64,000 bases of DNA from Undaria pinnatifida (lineage: Eukaryota; Sar; Phaeophyceae; Laminariales; Alariaceae). The notes below the pieces were generated by a model. That model had not been told where the DNA came from. It ran no database searches and saw nothing but the letters and a program-made list of their open reading frames with translations. The stretch covers positions 5,967,358 to 6,031,357 of the forward strand of contig JABAKD010000007.1 in assembly GCA_012845835.1 (NCBI GenBank), read 5' to 3'. This document shows, in pieces, positions 35,336 through 48,324 of this stretch. A program made the translations under genes and the position numbers. Within the stretch, counting starts at the first letter, position 1, and every line of letters begins with the position of its first letter.

Positions 35336-36416
35336 GTTGAGGAGCAAGCACAGCACAATTCGATCGAGGTTCCAGACACACCGGCGGCGGTTTGCAAAAA
35401 CATATCGGCAGCCCCCTACCTCGACACAGCTTACAGCAGTAGACAGCACCACACTCCTAAGTTGAGCCCTCTCTAGACAACCAATCGACCCCAAACCTTC
35501 TCGCGCTACAAGTACTGTGGAAGTTTGAACGGCGTACCGACTGATGGGAGTGGTGCTGGCCTCTGGGGAGAAATTTTGGTAGCGGTGAGGAGCAAGCACC
35601 AGCACATGTCGATCGAGGTTTGAGGGAGTGTGCCGGGCCGAAATATATCAAAATTCCGCCGCACCACGATGCGATAAGTGCGTACAGCAGTTATCTGCAC
35701 CACTTCCTAACACGGGCCCTGGGTATCCGATCGACTCTAAACCTCCTCGCGGCGGTAGGGTAATGTGAGGCTCAATCGTGTGACTGCTGGTTGGGGTGGA
35801 GCTGTCCTCTGTGGGGAGATTTCCGTAGAGATGAGGAGCAAGAACAATCTCCGGTGAGGGTTTGAGACACGGGTGCTGGGTTGATTGCATGAACGTCCGC
35901 CCAACACAACAGTAGTAGCCCACGACAACACCTTCTTACTCGAGTCCTGTAGGGCACCAATCGTCTCCAAACCTCCCCGCGTCAGTAGAGTAGCGTAATT
36001 TGCAAGAGCGTATCAACTGGTGAAGGTGGTACTTGCTTCTATCTGGCGAGGTATTAGTTATGGTGAGGAGCAGAACAAGAACTTCTCCGACGTGACTCGT
36101 CAACCAAGACGAGCAATTGTTTTCACTCCGGCATGCGTCCGCTCGTTGTGTTGTTCTCCGACCCCCACACTACCTTTTCCCGCCCTCTGTACTCATCCGT
36201 GCCCTATCGAGGTCCAGTCCTTATCGCAGCAGAGTCGTGGTGTGTGAGACAAAAACAAGCCACGCATCTCACGACGACACTGACAATGTGCTGCGTCCAA
36301 CACGAAGCCGTTGGAATATTTCTCGGAGAAAATGTTTTTGCTGGTGCTCGGAGTTGTTCGGACTGTTTTTCATCCTCAACAAAAAGCACCATCCTCAGCA
36401 TAGATGATTCGCTGTT
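35336..36416 (-). repeat. FB1 right arm
   Basis: Reverse complement of the left arm, with the same units in opposite order. The conserved 65-110 codon frames in both arms follow from DNA identity and do not by themselves show coding. Confidence 0.88.
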
Positions 36417-38732
36417 TTTAATTAAGTTTAGTTTAGTTGAGTATAGCTTACGTTAGTTCAGTTTAGTTTAAACATTTTCACTTTTGTTTGGTATCGTTTA
36501 GTTTAGTTGAGTTTAGTCAAGTTGAGTTTAGTTAAGTTAAATTTCGCTTTGTTTAGTTTAGTTTATCTGAGTTAAATTCAGTTGAGATCAGTTGGGTTGA
36601 GTTGAGTTGAGTTTAGTTTAGTATAGCCCAGGGAAGTTTTGTTAAGCCTAGATCAGTTTAGATAAGTGCATTTTGGTTTGGTTTTGTAAGTTATGTTTTG
36701 TTTAGTTTAGTTCAGCTAGTTCCGGTTCAGTTTCGTTTAGTTGAATTTAATTCATTCAGTTTAGTTAAGTTTAGTGTTGTTTTGTTTTGTTTCGAATAGT
36801 CTAGTTTATTTATGTTTAGTAGAGTTCAGTTTATCTTTGTTTAGTTAACTTGAGTTTAGTTTAGTTTTTGTTCAGCTGAGTTAACTTTTTTTTAGTTTAG
36901 TTAAGTTTACTTTAGGTTCTTTTATATTAGTTTGGTCAAGTTTAGTTTAGCTTACTTAAGGAAAGTATAGTTTGGTTTAGTTTAGATTATTTTAGTTTGG
37001 TGTAGTTTAGTTCATTTTAGTTCAGTTTAGTTTAGTATACTTCAGTTTCGCGTTGTTTATTGTCGTTTCGTTTAGTTTAGTTCGGTGTAGTTCAGTTAAG
37101 TTTCAGTTCAGTTTAGTTGGGTTGAGTTCAGTTTAGTTCTGTTTAGTTTAGTTGAGTTATGTTTAGTTTCGTTTAGTTTCGTTTAGGTAAGTTCAGTTTA
37201 TTATGGTTCAGTTTGTTTAGTTATCTTCAGTTTAGTCCAGTCTAGTTTAGTTTAGGTTAGCTTAGCATTTTAGTTTCGTTTATATTAGTTAGTTTAGTTT
37301 AGTTTAGTTTTTTTTTTGTTTTTTTTCAAGTTATTTGAGTTTCGTGTCGTTTCGTTTAGTTCAGTTAAGTTAAGCTAAGTTTAGTTTGGTTCTGTTCTGT
37401 TCAAATTTGTTTTGTTTAGTTGAGTTATGTTTAGTTTAGTTGAATTTAGTTGAGTTTAGTTCACTTTAGTTCACTTTAGTGTCCTTTAGTTTAGTGTAGT
37501 TTCAGTAAGTTTTGTTTTGTTTAGTTTTTTTTTTGTTTTGTTTTGTTTTGTTTTGATCTGTTCTGTTTGCTTGTGTTTCGTTTTTTTCAGTTGCGTTTCG
37601 TTTGGATAAGTTTTGAATAGGTTAGGTTGGGTTATTTTAGTTTAGTTGAGTTTAGTTTCGTTTTGTTTAGTTTAGTGTTGGTGTGTTTTTTGTCCTATAG
37701 TTTCATTTACATATTTTAGTTTAGTTTCGTTTAATTAGTTTAGTTTATGTCAGTTTAGTTGAGTTTAGTTAGGTTTAGTTTAGCTTTGTTTTTTTGAGTT
37801 TAGTTTAGTTAAGTTTAGTTAAGTTCAGTTGAGTTGAGTTGAGTTGAGCTCAGTTTAGCCCAGGTAAGTTTTGTTTAGCCTAGTTCATTTATGTTTAGTT
37901 CACTTTAGATCAGGTAATTTTTTTTTTCTTTAGTCCTATTTTTTCGTTTAGTTAAGTTAATATAGTTTCAGTTTAGTTTCGTTTAGTTTAGTTTAATTCA
38001 GATAAGTTTGTTTAAGTTTTTTTTCTTTGGTTCAGTTTCGTTTAGTCTAGTTTAGTTCAAATTAGTATAGTTCAGATCAGTTTGGGTTAGTTAAGTTCAG
38101 TTTGGGTTAGTTAAGTTCAGTTTAGTTCAGTTTCTGCTCATTTGAGTCGAGTTTAGTTCAGTTAAGTTAATTTTACTCAAGTTTCGTTTACTTTAGATAG
38201 GTTTAGTAGAGTTGAGCTAGCTTCAGTTTAGTTCAGTATGGTTTAGTTTCGTTACGTTTAGATCGGTGTAGTTTAGTTCAGTTTAGTCAAGTTCAGTTTA
38301 GTCGAGTTGTGTTTAGTTTTGTTTAGTGATTCGTTTACATTAGTTCAGTTTAGTATGGTTGAGGTATTTTAGTTTAGTTTAGTTTGGTTCGGTTTAGTTT
38401 AGTTTAGGTTAGCTATGTTTATTTTAGTTTCGTTTAGTTTAGTTGAGTTCACTTTTTCTAATTTTTATTTTTAATTTTGATTTGCTCAGTTTTGGTTCGT
38501 TCCGTTTCGTTCAGTTTAGTATGGTTCGGTTTGGTTTAGTAAAGTTGAGTTAAGGTCAGTTCAGTTCGGTTTCGTTTACTTTTGTTGTTTTCAGTTCATT
38601 TTAGTTTAGTTTAGTTTAGTGGACTCAAGTTTAGTTTAGTTGGGTTTAATTTACTCTAGTTTCGTTTAGTGAAGTGTAGTTTTAATAAATTTTGTTTAAA
38701 CTAGTTTAGAGTTTTTTGTTTTGTTTTATTTT
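36417..38732 (+). repeat. TTTAG satellite, block 2
   Basis: Degenerate TTTAG/TTCAG/TTTCG pentamers between FB1 and FB2, with several T-runs and TTTTG patches. No coding content. Confidence 0.93.
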
Positions 38733-40171
38733 AACAGCGAATCATCTATGCTGAGGATGGTGCTTTTTGTTGAGGATGAAAAACAGTCGGAAAAATTCCG
38801 AGCAGCAGCAAAAACATTTTCTCCGAGAAATATTCCAAAGGCTGCGTGTTGGACACAGCACATTGTCAGTGTCGTCGTGAGATGCGTAGCTTGTGTTGTC
38901 TCACACACACACCGCACGACTCTGCTGCGATAAAGACTTGACCTCGATAGGGCACGGATGAGTACAGAGGGCGGGAAAAGGTGGTGTGGGGGTCGGAGAA
39001 CAACACAACGAGCGGACGCATGCCCGAGTGAAAACAATTGCTCGTCTTGGTTCACGAGTCACGTCGGAGAAGTTCTTGTTCTGCTCCTCACCATAACTAA
39101 TACCTCGCCACATTGAAGCAAGTACCACCCTCACCAGTTGATACGATCTTGCAAATTACGCTACTCTACTGACGCGGGGAGGTTTGGAGACGATTGGTGC
39201 CCTACAGGGCTCGAGTAAGGAGGTGGTGTCGTGGGCTACTACTGTTGTGTTGGGCGGACGTTCATGCAATCAAACCAGCACCCATGTCTCAAACCCTCAG
39301 CGGAGATTGTTCTTGCTCCTCACGTCTACGGAAATCTCCCCACAAAGGCCAGCTCCATCCCAACCAGCAGACACACCATTGAGCCTCACATTACTATACC
39401 GCTGCGGGAAGGTTTAGAGTCGATCGGATATCCAGGGCCCGAGTTAGGAAGTGGTGCAGCCGACTGCTCTACGCTCTTGTGGCATCGTGGTGCGGTGAAA
39501 TTTTGATATTTTTCGGCCTGGCACACTCCCTCAAACATCGATCGACATGTATGTGCTGGTGCTTGCTCCTCACCGCTACCAAAATCTCCCCACAGAGGCC
39601 AGCACCACTCCCAACAGTCGGCACGCCGTTCAAACTTTCACAGTACTGGTAGCGCGAGAAGGTTTGGGGTCGATTGGTTGTCTAGAGAGGGCTCAAGTTA
39701 GGAGTGTGGTGCTGTCTACTGCTATAAGCTGTGTCGAAGTAGTGGGCTGCCAATTTGTTTTTTCAATCCGTCACCCGTGTGTCGGGCACCTCGATCGAAT
39801 TGTGCTTGTGCTTGCTCCTCATCGCTACGGTAATCTCCCCACAGAGGTCAGCACCACCCCTGTTAGTCGGCATGCCTAGACTATGAAACTTGAAACTTAT
39901 ACTGCTAGGGCTGGGTACTGAACCAGTACGTACTGCCAGTAGTACTAGTACTGGCAGTATCCTGTACTAGTACTGGCAGTATCCTGATACTGGTAAACCG
40001 ACCTGCCAGTACACCAGTACATTCGCATATAGACGAAGATCCCAATATACGCCTCAAGAACCAGCGGAAACCCATAGCTTCAGGCTGCCTGCTGAGAGGA
40101 CGCAAAGAACACATCAACTGATGGACTGATGATGGTGATCGACTTGGTTGCTTGCCGTCGTCTTTAGTACT

Positions 40172-40784
40172 CTTGTCAATCTATAGCTATCAATCTACTT
40201 TTTTTCCAATATACGCTGGGTTGAGTATGTGTGACATGGAATGAGTGCTATCCATTCCAATTCATGCTTATGCATACGCTACGTCACCCATGATCATGGA
40301 GTATATGGGCGTTGCAAAGTTAAAGATTTGTGCTACATTCTACACATCCTCCATGTTGAAAATCGGTACATATTTGGGCGTTGAACTCGAATTTTAGTGC
40401 CGTTTTCCCCACAAAAGTGCCTCTGTCATATGAGCCAAAATCACTCATTTTTTATGCTCTAGTGAAGCCAAATCGCGTTTGTCAAACTATAGCTATCAAT
40501 CTACTTTTTTTCCAATATACGCTGGGTTGAGTATGTGTGACATGGAATGAGTGCTATCCATTCCAATTCATTCTTATGCATACGCTACGTCACCCATGAT
40601 CATGGAGTATATGGGCGTTGCAAAGTTAAAGATTTGTGCTACATTCTACACATCCTCCATGTTGAAAATCGGTACATATTTGGGCGTTGAACTCGAATTT
40701 TAGTGCCGTTTTCCCCACAAAAGTGCCTCTGTCATATGAGCCAAAATCACTCATTTTTTATGCTCTAGTGAAGCCACATCGCGT
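40172..40784 (+). repeat. 306-bp tandem pair inside the hAT element
   Basis: The word CTATAGCTATCAATCTAC occurs at 40181 and 40487, and both units are nearly identical through GAAGCCAMATCGCGT. It is a recent internal duplication. Confidence 0.95.
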
Positions 40785-40796
40785 AAAAATTCGCCT

Positions 40797-40925
40797 CCGG
40801 CGGGGCGCCTCCAGCGAGGGCCCTCCGGGGGCGCCTCCGGCGAGGCCCCCTCACCAGCCGGGGGGGGCCGATGGTCGCGGCTGCGCCTGCGACCGCGCGG
40901 CTTCGCCGCGCCACCAGTATACTGA
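40797..40925. repeat. GC-rich CGCCTCCGGCG patch in the hAT element
   Basis: Short repeats of GCGCCTCC(G/A)GCG, in contrast with the AT-rich remainder of the element. Confidence 0.7.
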
Positions 40926-42987
40926 CCGGATCCAGTATACTGGCTGCTGACGCAGCCAGTATAACTTGTACTGGCGCTGCGCGCCAGTACCCAGCCCTAT
41001 ATACTGCTCTACTGCACGGGCGCGAGGAGGATTATAGTCGATTGGTTGTTGTCTATGACTGGAATCATCCGAAGCACACATCTGGATGATGACTTATTTC
41101 AGGTTCCCCGGCGGACCGCTAAGAATCGCATGTTCGCGAAGTGTTGGAAGATTAGTTTATTTTAACCCTCGAGACAAAACACTTGGGACATTCATTTAAA
41201 AATTACCGAATTTGGCTTGAAAACGAATCTCGTCTATTCCAATACTCTCAAGAATCAAATGTCGCTCGAACATCAGACCGACAATTGTTCTGAACATGAA
41301 ACCTTCCAGACGTTGACCCGTGAATTGTCAGAAACCCAAATAAGCCAAAACGGAGTTAACGCGGTACTTGATGGTCCGACGACCCTGTGATACAAATCAT
41401 ACTGAAAAAAAAACTGTCCTCCCTTTCACAGCACGCAGGCAGCTTCTCTCTGTCTATTGCATGCTGTTTGGAAGTGCTTTCTTGTTGACCACACCACATA
41501 CCCACAACTCTATGTCAGTGCGGTTCATCCAGAGCCTGAGAGGAACAGGAGGTGAGATGGGCGAGACAGGCTCAATCATTGATGACCCGCGGCCGTCGTC
41601 TCTTGTATTTTGCGTTTCCGCCACGACAGCAGCGTACCTTGCCTGCTGTGCTAAGTACTTCGTACATTGCTCTCAATCAATCACCACCTGCTGTGCTGTA
41701 CGAATTTAGTCTAGTCTAATACGTTTGCTTCTTATGCTGTTGACCACAGCAAGGCAACTAACAGCAAGGAGCCTTTCCACTGCCAAGAGCGAGCGAACTA
41801 GATAAACGCTCCCGAGCCACAGCCTACATATACTGCTTCTGTAGCTACAGCATCACCGGCAGCAGAAGCAACAGCAGCAGCATTGCTGCTTCTCTGTTGG
41901 AGAGGTAAGGAGAAAGCACAAGCACAATTCGATCGAGGTGCCGGACACACGGGTGGCGATTTCAAAAAACATATCGGCAGCCCCCTACCTCGACACAGCT
42001 TACAGCAGTAGACAGCACCACACTCCTAACTTGAGCCCTCTCTAGACAACCAATCGACCCCAAACCTTCTCGCGCTACAAGTGCTGTGAAAGTTTGAACG
42101 GCGTACCGACTGTTGAGAGTGGTGCTGGCCTCTGTGGGGAGATTTTGGTAGCGGTGAGGAGCAAGCACCTGCACGTGTCGATCGATGTTTGAGGGAGTGT
42201 GTCGGGCGGAAAAATTTCAAAATTCCGCCACACCACGATGCGACAAGTGCGTACAGCAGTCGGCTGCACCACTGCCTAACTCATGCCCGGGATATCCGAT
42301 CGACTCTAAACCTTCCCGCAGCGGTAGAGTATTGTGAGGCTCAATGGTGTGTCTACTGGTTGGGGTGGAGCTGTCCTCTGTGGGGAGATTTCCGTAGACA
42401 TGAGGAGCAAGAACAATCTCCGGTGAGGGTTTGAGACATGGGTGCTGGGTTGATTGCATGAACGTCCGCCCAACACAACAGTAGCTCACGACACCACCTC
42501 GTTACTCGAGTCCTGTAGGGCACCAATCGTCTCCAAACCTCCTCGCGTCAGTAGAGTAGCGTAATTTGCAAGATCGTGTCAACTGGTGAGGGTGGTACTT
42601 GCTTCTATCTGGCGAGGTATTAGTTATGGTGAGGAGCAGAACAAGAACTTCTTCGACGTGACTCGTCAACCAAGACGAGCAATTGTTTTCACTCGGGCAT
42701 GTGTCCGCTCGTTGTGTTGTTCTCCGACCCCCACACTACCTTTTCCCGCCCTCTGTACTCATCCGTGCCCTATCGAGGTCCAGTCCTTATCGCAGCAGAG
42801 TCGTGCGGTGTGTGTGTGAGACAACACAAGCCACGAATCTCACGACGACACTGACAATGTGCTGTGTCCAACACGCAGCCTTTGGAATATTTCTCGAAGA
42901 AAATGTTTTTGCTGTTGCTCGGAATTTTTCCGACTGTTTTTCATCCTCAACAAAAAGCACTATCCTCAGCATAGATGATTCGCTGTT

Positions 42988-45900
42988 TATTGTTTGTTTT
43001 GTTTTGTTCTGTTTAGTTGTGTATTGTTTCGTTCGGTTTCGTTACATTTGGTTTGGTTTTGTTTAGGTTAGGTTAGTTTAGTTTAGTTTAGTTTAGCTTA
43101 TTTTTGTTTAGTTTGGTTTAGGTAAGTAAAGTTTCCTCAAGTCTTGTTTAGTTAAGACATACTTCATTTAGTTTAGTTAAGATTACTTCATATCAGTTTT
43201 GTTCAGTTTAGAGATTTTAGGTAAGTTGAGGGTAGTTGAGTTTAGTTTAGTTTCATTTTTTTTAGTTTCACTGAGTATGGTTTGGTGTGGTTTAGTTTAG
43301 CATTTTTTACGATGGTTTAGTGTAGTTTAGCTTAGCTTGGCTTAGATTTGTATATATTTTTTTTTTTTTTTTTTTGTGTTGTTTAGTTTCACTAAGTTCA
43401 GTTTTGTTTCGTTTAGTTCAGTTCAATTCAGTTCAGTTCAGCTTTTTTTTTTTAGTTTTGTTTAGTTTCGTTTAGTTTAGGTATTTTTGTCAAGATTAGG
43501 TTAGTTTAGTTTAGTTCAGTTTCGTTTAGTTTAGTTTTAGTTTAGTTGAGGTAAGTTTTGTTTAGTTTAGTTTAGTTTACTTTGGTGTCGTTTTAGTTTA
43601 GCGTAGTTAGGTTCAGGTTAGCTTAGTTTAGTTTAGTTTAGTTGAGTAAAGTTCATTTTTTTTTTAGTTCGGTGTGTATTAGTTGAGTTTTTTTAGTTTA
43701 GTTTAGTTTCGTTTAGTTTAGTTGAGTTTTGTTCACTTTGATTTAGTTTCGTTTAGTTTAGTTTAGCTTAGTACGGTTGTGAAAGTTCAGTTTAGTTTAG
43801 TTTAGTTGAGTTTTGTTAAATTTAATTTTGCTTTGTATACTTGGGCTTAGTTGAGGTAATTTTAGTTTACTTCAGTTTAGTTTAGTCTAGTTTTGTTCAG
43901 GTGAACTTAGTAATTTAGTTTCGTTTAGTTGTTTTTAGTTCAGTTCAGTAGTTGAGTTGTTTTGTTTTGTTTTGATAGGTTTTGATTCGTTTTGTTTAGT
44001 TCCGTGTCGTTTTGTTTAGTTCAGTATGGTTTGGATAAGTTCGATTGAGTTGAGTTAAGTTTAGTGCAGTTCTGTTTAGTTTAGGTTTGATTAGTTAAGT
44101 TTAGTTGAATTAAGTTTAGTTTTTTTCCATTTAGGTCACTTTCGTGTTTTATAGTTTAGTGTAGTTTCAGTTAGTTTTGTTCAGTTTTATTTTTTGATAG
44201 TATTGTTTTGTTTTGTCTTGTTTAGTTGTGTTTCGTTTGTTTTGTTTTGGTTTTTGTTTAGGTTAGGTTAGTTGAGTTTGGTTTTGTTGAGTTTAGTTTT
44301 GTTTTGTTTAGTTTAATTTAGGTATGTTTAGTGTCGTTTAATTTCGTTTCGTTTAGTTTAATTTAGTATCGTTCAGTTAGTTTATTTTAGGTAAGTCCAG
44401 TTGAGCTCAGTTGAGTTCAGTTGAGTTGAGTTTAGTTTAGCCCAGGTAAGTTTTGTTCAGCCTAGTTCAGTTGTGTTCAGCTCACCTCAGATTAGTTTTT
44501 ACTTTTTTAAGTTTAATGTAATTTCTTTTTGTTCAATGTAGTTGATATAGTTTCAGTTTAGTTTCGTTTAGTTTAGTTGAATTTTGTTCAGTTTGTTTTA
44601 GTTCCGTTTCTTTTGGTTTAGTTTCGTTTAGTCTAGTTTAGTTCAAATTAGTAGAGTTCAGATCAGTTAAGGTTAGTTAAGTCAAGTTAACAAAAGTTTC
44701 GTTTACTTGAGCTTAGTTTAGTTTGGTTTATTTAACTTCAGTTCAGTCAGTTTAGTTTTGTTTTGGTAAGTTTAGATCGGTGTAGTTTAGTTCAGTTGAG
44801 TAAAGTTTAGTTTAGTTGAGTTGTGTTTAGTTTTGTTCATATTTGTTTAGTTATGTTTAGTTTCGTTCAGATTCGTTTAGATTGGTTTAGTTTAGTATGG
44901 TTTAGTGAGTTTAGTTTAGTTTAGTTTAGTTCAGTTAGTTTAGTTGGGTTTAATTAACTCTTTAGTTTAGGTCAGATAAGTTTAGTTAAGTGTAGTTGAG
45001 TTGAGTTGAGTTACGTTTAGTTTAGCCTGGTTGGGTTTTGTTTAGCCTGGTTCAGTTTAGTTCAGTTTATTTTTCATTAGTTTTGTTCAGTTTCTTTCCG
45101 TTTAGCCTAAACTTTTTGTTTTCTAGTTTCATTTTGTTTAGTGTAGTTTAGCTAAGTTTTTTTAATTGGTTTTGTTTTTTTTTTGTTTTGTTTTGTTTTG
45201 TTTTGTTTTGTATTGTATTGTATTGTATTGTATTGTTTTGTTTTGTTTTGTTTTGTTTTGTTTTGTTTTGTTTCGTTTTGTTTTGTTTTGTTTTGTTTTA
45301 TTTCGGTTAGTTGTGTTTTGTTTCGTTCGGTTTCGTTATATTGAATTTGGTTTTGTTTAGGTTAGGTTAGTTTAGTTTAGTTTTGTTTAGTTTAGTTTTT
45401 TTTAGTTCGGTTTAGTTTTGTTTAGTTAAGTTTGGTTTCCACAAGTTTTGTTTAGTTAAGACATATTAGATTTAGTTTAGTTAAGATTACTTCATATCAG
45501 TTTTGTTTAGTTCAAAGAGTTTAGTTAAGTACAGGGTAGGTTAGTTTAGTTGAGTTTAGTTTAGTTTAGTATCGTGTAGTTGGTTTAGTTTAGGTAAATT
45601 TAGTTGAGTTTAATTGAGATGAGTTGAGTTGAGTTTAGTTTAGCCCAGGTAATTTCTGTTTAGCCTAGTGCAGTTATGTTTAGTTCACTTTAGATTAGTT
45701 TTTTTCTTCTTCTTTTAGTTTAGTTTTATATTTTTTTTTTGGCTTAGTTATTATAGTTTCAGTTTGGTTTCGTTTAGTTTACCTGAATTTTGTTCAGTTT
45801 AGTTTAGTTTTGTTTTGTTTCTTTTGTATTAGTTTCGTTTAGTCTAGTTTAGTTCAAATTAGTAGAGTTCAGATCAGTTTAGGTTGGTTAAGTTAAGTTT

Positions 45901-47207
45901 ACTCAAGTTTCGTTCACTTTAGCTCAGTTTAGTTTAGTTTAGCTAACTTCAAATTAGGCAATCTAGTTTACTTTTGTTAAGTTTAGATCGGTGCAGTTTA
46001 GTTCAGTTTGGTTAAGTTCAGTTTAGTTTAGTTGAATTTTGTTTGGTTCAGATTCGTTTAGATTAGTATAGTTAAGTATGGTTTGTAAGGTTTGTTGAGT
46101 TTAGTTTAGTTCAGTCGAGCTTAGTTTAGGTTAGCTTTGTTTGTTTTAGTTTCTATTAGTTTGGTTTAGTTTAGTTATATTGTGTGTTTTTTCACATTTT
46201 TTTTTCAATCAAGTTTTTCTTAGTTTTGTTTTGTTTCGTTTCGTTCAGTCTAGTATGGTTTGCTATACTTTAGCTTTGTTAAGTTAAGGTCAGTTTAGTT
46301 CAGTTTCGTTCATATTCGTTTCGTTCAGTTTAGTTTACTTTAGATTAGTTTAGCGGACTTAAGTATAGTTTCGTCAAGTTTAATTCACTCTAGTTTCGTT
46401 TAGTTAAGTGTAGTTTAGCTAAGTTTTGTTTCAATTAGTTTAGTTTATAAATTGGTTTTTGTTTTGTTTTGTTTTGTTTTGTTTAATTGTGTTTCGTTTC
46501 GTTCGGTTTCGTTACATACATTCGGTTTGGTTTTGTTTAGGTTAGGTTAGTTTAGTTTAGTTCAGTTTAGTTTTTTCTAGTTTAGTTTAGTTTAGTTTAG
46601 TTAAGTTTTGTTTCCGCAAGTTTTGTAAGGTTAAGACATATTTGATTTAGTTTAGTTAAGATTACTTCGTATCAGTTTTGTTCAGTTTAGAGAGTTTAGT
46701 TCAGTTCAGGGTAGATTAGTTTAGTTTAGTCTCATTTAGTTTAGTTTAACTGAGTATGGATTGGTTTAGTTTAGTTGAACATATTTTAGGTTAGTTTGGT
46801 GTTGTTTAGCTTAGCTTGGCCAGGTTTTGCATTTTTTTTGTTAGTTTGTTTCGTTTCGTTTGGTTTAGTTCAACTAGGTTTAGTTTTCATTCGTTTAGTT
46901 TAGTTCAATTCAGTTCAGTTCAGTTTGTTTTGTTTAGTTTTGTTTAGTTTCGTTCAGTTTCGTTCAGTTCAGTCTTTTTAAGTAAGGTTTAGTTTAGTTT
47001 AGTTTAGTTCAGTTCAGTTTAGTATGGTTTTAGTTTAGTTGAGGTAAGTGTTGGCTAGTTTAGTTTAGTTTCTTTAGTGTCGTGTAGTTTAGCTTAGTTA
47101 GGTATAGGTTAGCTTAGTTCAGTTTAGTTGAGTTTAGTCCCGATATTTTTTAGTTCGTTGTAGTTTAGTTGAGTTTAGGTAAGTTTAGTTTAGTTGAGTT
47201 TAGTTGA
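42988..47207 (+). repeat. TTTAG satellite, block 3
   Basis: A 4.2-kb degenerate TTTAG array. A non-TTTAG landmark (AAGACATAYTTSATTTAG...GATTACTTCATATCAG type) recurs near 43155, 45465 and 46640, showing higher-order structure. It includes an almost pure (TTTTG)n patch at about 45180-45300, whose Phe/Val/Leu/Cys peptide is an artefact. Confidence 0.94.
45180..45300 (+). repeat. (TTTTG)n pentanucleotide patch
   Basis: Nearly perfect TTTTG units with a run of TATTG variants in the middle, a local homogenisation of the satellite. Confidence 0.95.
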
Positions 47208-47211
47208 GTTA

Positions 47212-47480
47212 TGTGAAATTAAAGGTGGGGGACACAGAGTGTTCTCTGCAGGTCTGCCAATTGAGCAGGTCTTCGGAGAGTACTCACTTTCGTTCCTTCG
47301 TAGAGATGTAGCTTTATTCGTTTCCACCAGAGCCCGGGATAGCTTCTGAGATCGGAGGCACGTGCCTCCGATCTTATTCCTAACTTCCCCGAATATAAAC
47401 CGCCAACCTTATCATACGAAACCCATCCAAATGATCTCAAATTCGGATACCTACAGGCCTTTCGAGGCCGTATCTTAACA
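47212..47480 (-). repeat. Gypsy LTR (3' by transcription)
   Basis: 269 bp, TGTGAAATTAA...TATCTTAACA. It differs from the partner at about seven substitutions and one 1-base indel. Confidence 0.95.
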
Positions 47481-48324
47481 CTAGCCCACCCTGATGAGTC
47501 GCATATGCAGAAATATGGGAGATTCGGGGAAACTCCGGTTCTACAAACTAGACCATGAGTCGAAGATGCGGCTCCTCAAAACCCACTCCCACACCTCTAA
47601 CCGTCTGGCTATGAAGCCAGGAACACGCGAAGAAAAGCAGACCCTACATCAAGGCAATAGTCACTCATCAAAAACCTGCCGCATGCCGCCGGTGTGGCGG
47701 GGGGACATAAAAGGCTCTAGAACCTGCCGCATGCCGCCGGTGTGGCGGGGGGGGGCAGGAAAGGCTCTAGGGTAAACCAACCACAGAAAAGGTACTATGG
47801 CGAGGCGAGCCCTCGTCGATATAGAGGGGGACACAGGCGCTAACACAAGGGAGAAAAAATCATGCGAAAAGCCTCCCGCGGGCCATCGGCAAGGCGGGGG
47901 GTTAGACGAGGAAACGACGAATACCCGGGATGGAAGGTGTCAACACCTACAGCCCCGCTAGGGGAGGAAGTGTTAAACAAAAAAAAACAAATCAGAACAA
48001 ATGCAACACACAAAACATAAAATATGACACACAGACTCGTACACTGGTCGAACCCCCGGCTCTGGGCTGAGGAGGGCGTCGGCAGGGCGAAATTGAACAA
48101 CGACAAAACGGCGACAGCCCTGCGCCTCAGATAGCGGCGTTTTACCCGAACCCTAACCCGGCACTGAGCAGGGGGTTCGGCAGGACAGAGAAAAAAAAAT
48201 GGAAATAACCGCCCCAAAACTCGATGAAGACCCTCAGGACACTACGAAAGACCCAAAGACAAAGACGCAAAACTCATACCTCAAAAACATGAAGAACTAT
48301 CGAGAAGCGGTGGTGGCTTGGAAG

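Larger units (their letters stand above)
33258..36416. mobile_element. Fold-back element FB1
   Basis: A 3.16-kb element with long inverted arms: 33258-34350 and 35336-36416 are reverse complements at high identity, starting AACAGCGAATCATC at each outer tip. TTTA flanks both ends (33254-33257, 36417-36420), a plausible 4-bp target duplication though the flank is low complexity. Each arm contains a tandem series of roughly 240-bp units, each opening with GAGGTTTRGAGWCGAT and carrying GCTTGCTCCTCA...CCACAGAGGCCAGC. The loop of about 1 kb is unique. No transposase is visible, so it is presumably non-autonomous. Confidence 0.92.
39906..40999. mobile_element. Non-autonomous hAT-type DNA transposon
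   Basis: A 1,094-bp element with terminal inverted repeats TAGGGCTGGGTACTG and its exact complement at the right end, flanked by a perfect 8-bp duplication TATACTGC (39898-39905 and 41000-41007). The TAGGGCTGGG tip and 8-bp duplication are diagnostic of the hAT superfamily. Subterminal regions carry several AGTACTGGCAGTAT motifs, likely transposase-binding sites. The interior is a 306-bp tandem pair plus a GC-rich patch, with no transposase. Confidence 0.95.
38733..42987. mobile_element. Fold-back element FB2, with nested hAT
   Basis: Same architecture as FB1: arms 38733-39890 and about 41900-42987 in inverted orientation with AACAGCGAATCATC tips. Without the nested element and its 8-bp duplication it measures 3,153 bp, almost exactly FB1's 3,159 bp, so both are complete copies of one family. 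No clear target duplication is visible in the T-rich flanks. Confidence 0.92.

Noticed and set aside
33230-43066. 65-127 codon frames conserved in all fold-back arms
   Set aside because: They recur because the arms are nearly identical DNA. Several overlapping frames on both strands are equally conserved, with no family signature.
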